64,000 bases of DNA, from assembly GCF_907165205.1 (NCBI RefSeq), contig NC_058195.1, positions 1,240,001 to 1,304,000 of the forward strand, in the 5' to 3' direction. The notes beneath the pieces were generated by a model. That model was given only the letters and a program-made list of their open reading frames with translations. It had not been told where the DNA came from and ran no database searches. Below are positions 57,623 through 64,000 of this stretch, piece by piece (the first letter of the stretch is position 1; each line of letters opens with the position of its first letter). The position numbers and the translations under genes are program-made. The stretch comes from Coccinella septempunctata (Eukaryota > Arthropoda > Insecta > Coleoptera > Coccinellidae).

Positions 57623-59794
57623 CAGCCGCTATCCAAAATAAAACTTCCAATTGTGAAACCCTCTCGAAAAATCGACGTGTTTAGGTCATCGGAATCGCAA
57701 AACGGCCACCAGAAATATTTATCAAGCGGATTATTACCAGATGTTTGTCACCTTCGGATTACACGGAAGTGTGGGTGTGTGGCGAGGCCTCTGATGCGTG
57801 TTCAACAACCGTGTCCCTGGGAAACGATCGTCGCTTCTGAAACGCGCGTGGGTCTCTAAAAACGAATATTCTGCCGTTGGCTGCAAACCGCGAGATAAAT
57901 CGACGTCGTTGCCCGTCGAGTAATTGAGAAATCAACGCCTCGATCGATTTAGCACCTTCGCGCTTCGGCATGGAGGGACCAAGGTTGAGTTTACCGGTAG
58001 AAGAAGAAGATCTAACTGTCAAACAGGTGTCATATTTATCTTCTATGACTTATGACAGTTCTCGCGCCGTCCATAGAACCAGGGATAAGCTTGCGCTGTT
58101 TCAACGTAACGTATAGATGATGACGACGTTTACAGTATGGTCGCAACTCAAGCCCAAATTAACATAGCCTAATTGCCAACTGATTTTGATCACCACCAGG
58201 CATTTCGATGATTCCATCGACTTCCTGTTCCCAATCAAAACGCTATACACCATCAATCTTCCGTTTTTCACGGCTTTTATGCAAATATCCCAGTCGCCTC
58301 GCTTATCGAATGTCACATCAGATTGTCAATGACGATCATAGACAACTCAATTAAGCTTATTCTCTAAATCGCTGGAATTTATGGATCCCTTGGATTTGAA
58401 AATGACATTCGTATAAAATATTTGGCAGAAAACCTCGGTCATCTCATCTTCCGTCCCTGTTGCCTGAATTACAACCTCCTTTTCTAAAAAAACGGTGTTT
58501 TTGATGACTCGTGACTAGACAGATTCTGGACTCATCATTCTCTAGAAACTCCAAACCATCCAAAACAGTATCACCTGATTCAGAATAGTATTTCGGACCG
58601 TAAATTGGGTTTCCCCTTTGTGCAATACATTTCATCGTATATAACTGCTAAATTTACGATTCACTCATCCGATCCTTTTCGAAGAAATGATTTATTCGAC
58701 GCTAAAACCTAAGGTTCCTCTCCCATGCAGCACCTACACAATTACCGACTCCCACACGATCACAGAAACAATCGCGCTCTATGATTAATATCGTACTCTA
58801 CCTAACCCACAATCCTGCCAACAATCACCTCAGCCGCCTTTGAAGTGCTACTCAAACTTGGCAACGTTCGCCTTCGATTTTATCCCATCTGGCTCGACGA
58901 AATCCGTTTTTCCCAGAATAGGAGGCCAACCATCAATCAACATCAACAGTCGGAATATCCACAGACGATTCGTCTTCTTCTTTCTCTGACCTCGGCTCGG
59001 TCGGCCGCACCAGCGATAAAAAACGTGTCCGTCATCTTTTTAGCGCCTAATTTTGCGCGTTGAGTGACACTTTAATCGAAACTTGTTCCTCGCCTGATTG
59101 TTTCTCGAAGACATTTTCTTGTTATTAATTATTCCTTTCGTGTTGAACAAGTCCTCGGATCACTTTCGTGACGGGGCCAATCTGTGCGTCATCAACATAA
59201 CCCCCAAATATATGTTGGACCACAGATTAATCCGTCTAAGGCTGTGTTCCGATATGAATGCGTCCCTATTAGCATTAAATTGATGATACGAACTGTTACA
59301 GTTATGCATTTTATAATTATCCTTGTTAAAACACCGATTAGCTTCTCGAGCATTAAAGTTCACTATACAAAGTCTTTATCGTCTTTTTATAACTTTTATC
59401 GCGGGTCCAACCGCGGATTATCGGCTCGAAGAACGTGACCGAAGGATTCGAAACACGTGGGGAAGTACAACTTTGATCGCGTTACAACCCGAGAGCGTGA
59501 TTTTATAGACCGACATAAAATCGACGAATATCGATACGATTTACGTCCTCGTACACCACCGGCGGTCGTAATTCCCGCGATGGTATCGCGGGATCGCGTC
59601 TCGGTTTATCCTTGACGCGTCTCTGGAACGCACCACCTCAACCACCGTTCCGAAAATCGATAAAACGGATGAAGGATCGCCTGTACGCACGAAAGTGACG
59701 TGTCGATTGATGGCTAACCTCGATCCGATCTGACGTTGTCACGATACGAGGCTTGAGTTATTGAGAAGTGTCGTTCAGGACGGCGATTTTCATC
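57623..59794. other. intron, no recognisable exon
   Basis: Unique sequence. Several ORFs of 60-90 codons on both strands without recognised families. Confidence 0.45.
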
Positions 59795-59985
59795 TAGGAC
59801 GGCCAGGAGATCCACCTTTACGGACCGATTCGCATAAAAAGAAACAATAAAATGAATTTCGCAAATACCGAGGCCAAAAACTGTATTCTTAGAATCCAAT
59901 AGATGCAAAACACCCTGTTCTGTGATCGGATCCATCAAACTGACGTTAACCTATATCTCAATCTGTCATCGATTGACACAGATCT
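59795..59985 (-). repeat. dispersed repeat family A, inverted copy
   Basis: GGAGATCCACCTTTACGGAC, CCGAGGCCAAAAACTGTATT and CTGACGTTAACC are the complement-side blocks of family A. Confidence 0.7.
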
Positions 59986-61482
59986 CTCTCATGTTGATAA
60001 TGTGAAGTTTCTATTTGTCCCATAGAATATTATGTCCGTTCAATATAAATGTCAAACAGTAAGCCCATAGATTCGCCTTTCGTGGCTATCTTCATTATGC
60101 GAATTATGCTCATTTAATTGATGAAAAACCAATTGAACTCCTCAATTATATCAATTTCAATTCGAAGACGTATAAATATAATGATCATTACTCTCATTCG
60201 TTTGAGGACATTTCATTGGCATAAAAACCTCGTAACTTTCGATGTTGCTCGAGCGATTTGCTATTCGTTATGGCTGAAAAAATAGAATGGAAAAACGAGC
60301 ACGTTACATAAGAAAATAAGGAATAATGTATCATTATTGTGATACAAGTTCGCGAAGGTACCAATTTAGATAATATCTCTATAATGTATTCAGCATGCGA
60401 AAATGAGCGAGTCTTAGAATTCTTCGAAGGTCTTATTGAGCCTCGAGTAGGTCTCAGCGATCAGCGTTTAGAAAATCCCCATTTGCGTTAACAACTGGTA
60501 CCCTGGAATCTATGTGGCGTTTTGGTCCGTTATTTCCAAAAATGGGAACCACAGTTCGGGTTTTGAGAGATCCAGAATCTCCATGAACAACCTCAATTAA
60601 CGCATATCGTTAATCAATATCATTGTTCGCTCGACCCATTCTGAAATAACGTAAACAACTCATTGTCTCTAGGCATTCTTGGCCAATCTACATAATCCAA
60701 TCATCGTCGTGGCATTGTAACCCAGAAAAAATTCCACGATAATACTTTTTCCAACGTTCTTAGAATTATTAACTAATACTTTATGTGGTTCTGTCCATTA
60801 AATTAAATGCCTTCCCAAACGCACACTGAACCACCACCGAAAAGAGTTGTTGGCGTCATGAAATGTTACATGTGACCCCGTTCACGCCCATCAGACGAAA
60901 CCTGGACTCATCAGTAAACAGGCACCCGTCTATGGTTGTTCCAGTTTTCATGTTTGTGTACCCAACGATATTTCACACTCCGCTGCTCCCTACTCATTGG
61001 CCTATGCGAATCTTCTCGCCATCAAATTGAAGTTATGCAACCTATTCCAGATACTTTGACCAGTAGCTTCATTATCCCATCTTGTGCGACGGTTGCAGCT
61101 CTTGCTCTCATGAGTATATGCCTTCTACTAGTATGCTACTCCCAACATAATTCCGATTTTTCCACAGCCACTCAAACGCGTCGTCGACGATGACGTCAGC
61201 CCTCGCTAATCGCGGAATAATTAATAGAGAATAAAGTGCGGAATTCGAAATGAGCCAGCGAGAACGAACGAGATGTTGATGAAGCGCGGAAAAACGGATC
61301 GATCAAGTTGATGGACGGCGACACAGTCGTTTACATAAATTGCTTGTCGTTTCGTTACGTTATTAATTCACACCGGACAACGTGATCGTCTTACGGTCAA
61401 TATCTCTGGAAGCTGGAAGCGTTCGATGTAGAGTTGATAAATTTATACTACATATTGACCAGGGATCGCGTCACAACGCCGT
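59986..61482. other. intron, no recognisable exon
   Basis: AT-rich unique sequence, turning CpG-rich at about 61150-61400. Nothing coding recognised. Confidence 0.45.
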
Positions 61483-62580
61483 GTGTCATTGGTTATGACA
61501 GCTGAAGGAATCCTCACAGGATTTCTGTGAACCAATGACACTGCTTTCCAATTCTGTGGCCATGCGTTATCTGTGACGCAGTTCACAGAACCATTATGAA
61601 ATATTTGAGAATCCATAAAAGTCCAAATTGATTTCAAGCCTCTATCAATCACGAAATATTGAAAAAGTTGAAAGAAAACACTCTCTGAACAAGATGTCAG
61701 GAAGAAATTATCCAATTCTATGACCATGTGTCATTGGTTATGACAGCTGAAGGAATCCTCAAAGGATTTCTGTGAACCAATGACACTGCTTTCCAATTCT
61801 GTGGCCATGCGTTATCTGTGACGCAGTTCACAGAACCATTATGAAATATTTGAGAATCCATTAAAGTCCAAATTGATTTCAAGCCTCAATCAATCACGAA
61901 ATATTGAAAAAGTTGAAAGAAAACACTCTCTGAACAAGATGTCAGGAAGAAATTATCCAATTCTATGACCATGTGTCATTGGTTATGACAGCTGAAGGAA
62001 TCCTCAAAGGATTTCTGTGAACCAATGACACTGCTTTCCAATTCTGTGGCCATGCGTTATCTGTGACGCAGTTCACAGAACCATTATGAAATATTTGAGA
62101 ATCCATAAAAGTCCAAATTGATTTCAAGCCTCAATCAATCACGAAATATTGAAAAAGTTGAAAGAAAACACTCTCTGAACAAGATGTCAGGAAGAAATTA
62201 TCCAATTCTATGACCATGTGTCATTGGTTATGACAGCTGAAGGAATCCTCAAAGGATTTCTGTGAACCAATGACACTGCTTTCCAATTCTGTGGCCATGC
62301 GTTATCTGTGACGCAGTTCACAGAACCATTATGAAATATTTGAGAATCCATAAAAGTCCAAATTGATTTCAAGCCTCAATCAATCACGAAATATTGAAAA
62401 AGTTGAAAGAAAACACTCTCTGAACAAGATGTCAGGAAGAAATTATCCAATTCTATGACCATGTGTCATCGGTTATGACAGCTGAAGGAATCCTCGCAGG
62501 ATTTCTGTGAACCAATGACAGTGCTTTCCAATTCTGTGACCATGCGTTATCTGTGACGCTGATTACGACAGTTCACAGAA
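61483..62580 (+). repeat. 245-bp tandem repeat, about 4.4 copies, next to second PKG exon
   Basis: The anchor GTGTCATT-GGTTATGACAG starts at 61483, 61728, 61973, 62218 and, with one change, 62463: an exact 245-bp period. Copies two to four are almost identical. Each unit opens with a hairpin: GTGTCATTGGTT pairs with AACCAATGACAC, and GGAATCCT pairs with AGGATTTC inside it. The last partial unit diverges after CTGTGACGC. The array ends about 200 bp before the ATG at 62781. Non-coding. Confidence 0.97.
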
Positions 62581-62780
62581 CTTCCGACCAAAAAGATAAA
62601 TTCGTGATCCGAAAAAAACGAAAACTCAGCATAAAAACAAGCAAACTCCTCTTCTTACGTCATAACCACCCTCGAAACGCCAAATAACACCCTATCATCC
62701 ACCTCCAGCTCCCTCAAGAATGCTGAAGACCACGCGTACCCCCACAAATCGCTAATGCCAAGTGCTCAGTACTTACATCT
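62581..62780 (+). promoter_or_regulatory. for: 5' flank/leader of second foraging exon
   Basis: About 200 bases between the tandem array and the start codon. TTACGTCA at 62655-62662 resembles a cAMP-response half site. An AG at 62768-62769 (GTGCTCAG) is a usable but weak acceptor, so the exon may be either a spliced coding exon or the 3' part of a true first exon. Confidence 0.35.
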
Positions 62781-63232
62781 ATGAGTTGTTACGCCTTCCT
62801 GAACAAAATCCTCCCGAAGAAGACCAGGGAGACGCAGAACACAACATCCGCGATGCCGATCAGCGAAGGCGACGCAGTCCAGGCCCTCAAGCTCCTCCTC
62901 GAGGAGAAGAAGAAGGAGCTGAAGACCAAGGACGAAGCGATCGCCACGCTCGAGAAGAAGCTCGACGAGAAGGACAACCTGATACGTCATCTCCAGAACG
63001 AGATCGACAAGTTCAGGCAGGTGGTGAGGCCGCTCACGCAGAGGATCATCACCAACCAGATATCGCTGGGCGACGAGCTCTGGATGAGGGATCATGCCCA
63101 CGCGCCCGGCGTGGAGAACACCAGGGTGCAGGTGCAGAACGAGCCCAGGATGAAGAGGCAGGCCATCAGCGCCGAGCCCTTGAGCCTCAAGAGCGGGGAG
63201 TGGCAGATAAGGAAGGTCCCCAAGAGTAACGC
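62781..63232 (+). CDS. for: foraging (cGMP-dependent protein kinase, PKG I), alternative first coding exon, I-beta-like
   Basis: This is a second N-terminus for the same kinase, with 150 residues plus two bases. Residues 33-82 form a leucine-zipper coiled coil (L36, L39/L40, L47, I54, L57, L61, I68, L71, I75) with the segment LIRHLQNEIDKFRQVVRP. That segment closely parallels mammalian PKG I-beta (LQNELDKYRSVIRP as I recall it). The autoinhibitory site EPRMKRQAISAEP lies at 121-133, again the I-beta form, and VPKS at 146-149 corresponds to YPKS near the mammalian junction. The exon ends GC|GTGAGT (donor at 63233), the same phase and split codon as the exon at 28911-29317, so both can join one downstream exon. 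The zipper dictates dimerisation and partner choice; the catalytic part is outside the window. Residues 1-30 are not recognised, so the exact start is less certain than the body. Confidence 0.92.
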
Positions 63233-64000
63233 GTGAGTATCGTGGTTTCCCAAAACACAATAAGTTGAACGTGAGAAGGTTATAAGATGTTTGATCAACA
63301 GGTATATCATGAGTTGATAGTTATAAAAAAACATCAATTGAAAATTTTCCCCTCACAATCAGTAGAGAACCTCAATCAATCATGAAATTAATATTTCGAA
63401 CGAAAACGAATTATTCATGCCGTTATACTTCCGACACCCCTGTCACTGTCGGTTTACGTCGAAATTATGAAGATTTATGTGATTGGAACGAATAAAAATC
63501 GATGAAATATTCAAACAATTTCATTCCCCATAATCCCAACACCTTTTCACCAAGTACCATTACAAATATCGAATTTAATTATTCAAATCATATCCACACT
63601 CACCCTTAAACCATTTTCCATTATCTATCCAGTAATTATTACCTCCAACGAGTGAAAATGAGTCAATTTCCATTTCCATAAAGCAACTGGACCTGCAAAA
63701 ATGAATTGTTCGTAATATTCGTGACAGTTCCCATTATGTTAAATCGGCCATATTGGCAATCACAGAATCGGACGTTTTCCGTGATCCAAATGATGGCTCG
63801 TCCACGGTATATAAATCGTATTCCGACGGATGGAAACATGTCGAATAGATTAGATAAATCATTCTTGAATTCCTCGGATAGAATGATCCCACAGATATCT
63901 GATGAAGTGTCAGGGACCGTTTCAGATCTGACAAATTAATTCCTCCAGTAACAGTGACCGATTAAAGAATTAGCCTTTATTAGTCGATCATCAAATAAAT
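63233..64000 (+). other. for: foraging intron downstream of second alternative exon
   Basis: Begins with donor GTGAGTATC. AT-rich, no exon recognised; the common exon carrying the first cGMP-binding domain must lie beyond the right edge. Confidence 0.6.

Noticed and set aside
62762..63260. Long ORFs in the +2 frame and on the minus strand over the second PKG exon
   Set aside because: They are composition shadows of the true frame starting at 62781, which carries the zipper and ISAEP motif.

Overview
The window looks like nuclear DNA of an insect. I would guess a beetle, but the order is not proven. The evidence is AT-rich non-coding DNA with short GC-rich exons, eukaryotic tRNA genes with Pol III terminators, a jockey-type LINE, many foldback/MITE-like elements, and an array built on variants of the insect telomere motif TTAGG. 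Almost nothing here is coding, and most short ORFs are chance. I see three protein-coding exons that belong to cellular genes, two tRNA genes, and a dense layer of repeats.

Left end (1-2.1 kb, minus strand): a short exon at 2017-2134 carries the start codon and first 31 codons of what I read as Drgx, the paired-like homeobox gene related to vertebrate DRGX. It has a pyrimidine-rich acceptor and a consensus GTAAGT donor. The homeobox exons lie off the left edge.

Middle and right (28.9 kb and 62.8 kb, plus strand): two alternative first coding exons of foraging, the insect type I cGMP-dependent protein kinase (PKG I/PRKG1 orthologue). Each encodes a leucine-zipper segment followed by the autoinhibitory ISAEP motif. 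Each ends GC|GTGAGT in the same phase, so both can splice to one common exon beyond the right edge. The upstream exon resembles mammalian PKG I-alpha and the downstream one PKG I-beta. Drgx and foraging are divergent, about 27 kb apart; the 33.5 kb between the two PKG exons is intron.

Repeats fill the non-coding DNA. There are two 5'-truncated jockey copies (11.8-12.9 and 36.0-37.1 kb). The second sits inside another repeat with a clear 13-bp target duplication. Others are a deleted hAT element with an 8-bp target duplication (20.2-21.1 kb), a 246-bp hAT-like MITE (52.5 kb), a 1.2-kb terminal-inverted-repeat element in two opposite copies, several foldback elements, and an abundant unnamed family (family A). 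Tandem arrays have units of 22 bp (10.5 kb), 251 bp (14.2 kb), 122 bp (44.7 kb), about 560 bp (51 kb) and 245 bp (61.5 kb). The last stops about 200 bp before the PKG I-beta-like exon.

I found no operon, CRISPR array, viral gene cluster or evident new biochemical system. The observations most worth following are the alpha/beta-like alternative PKG first exons, the Drgx-foraging linkage, and the tandem array beside the second PKG start.
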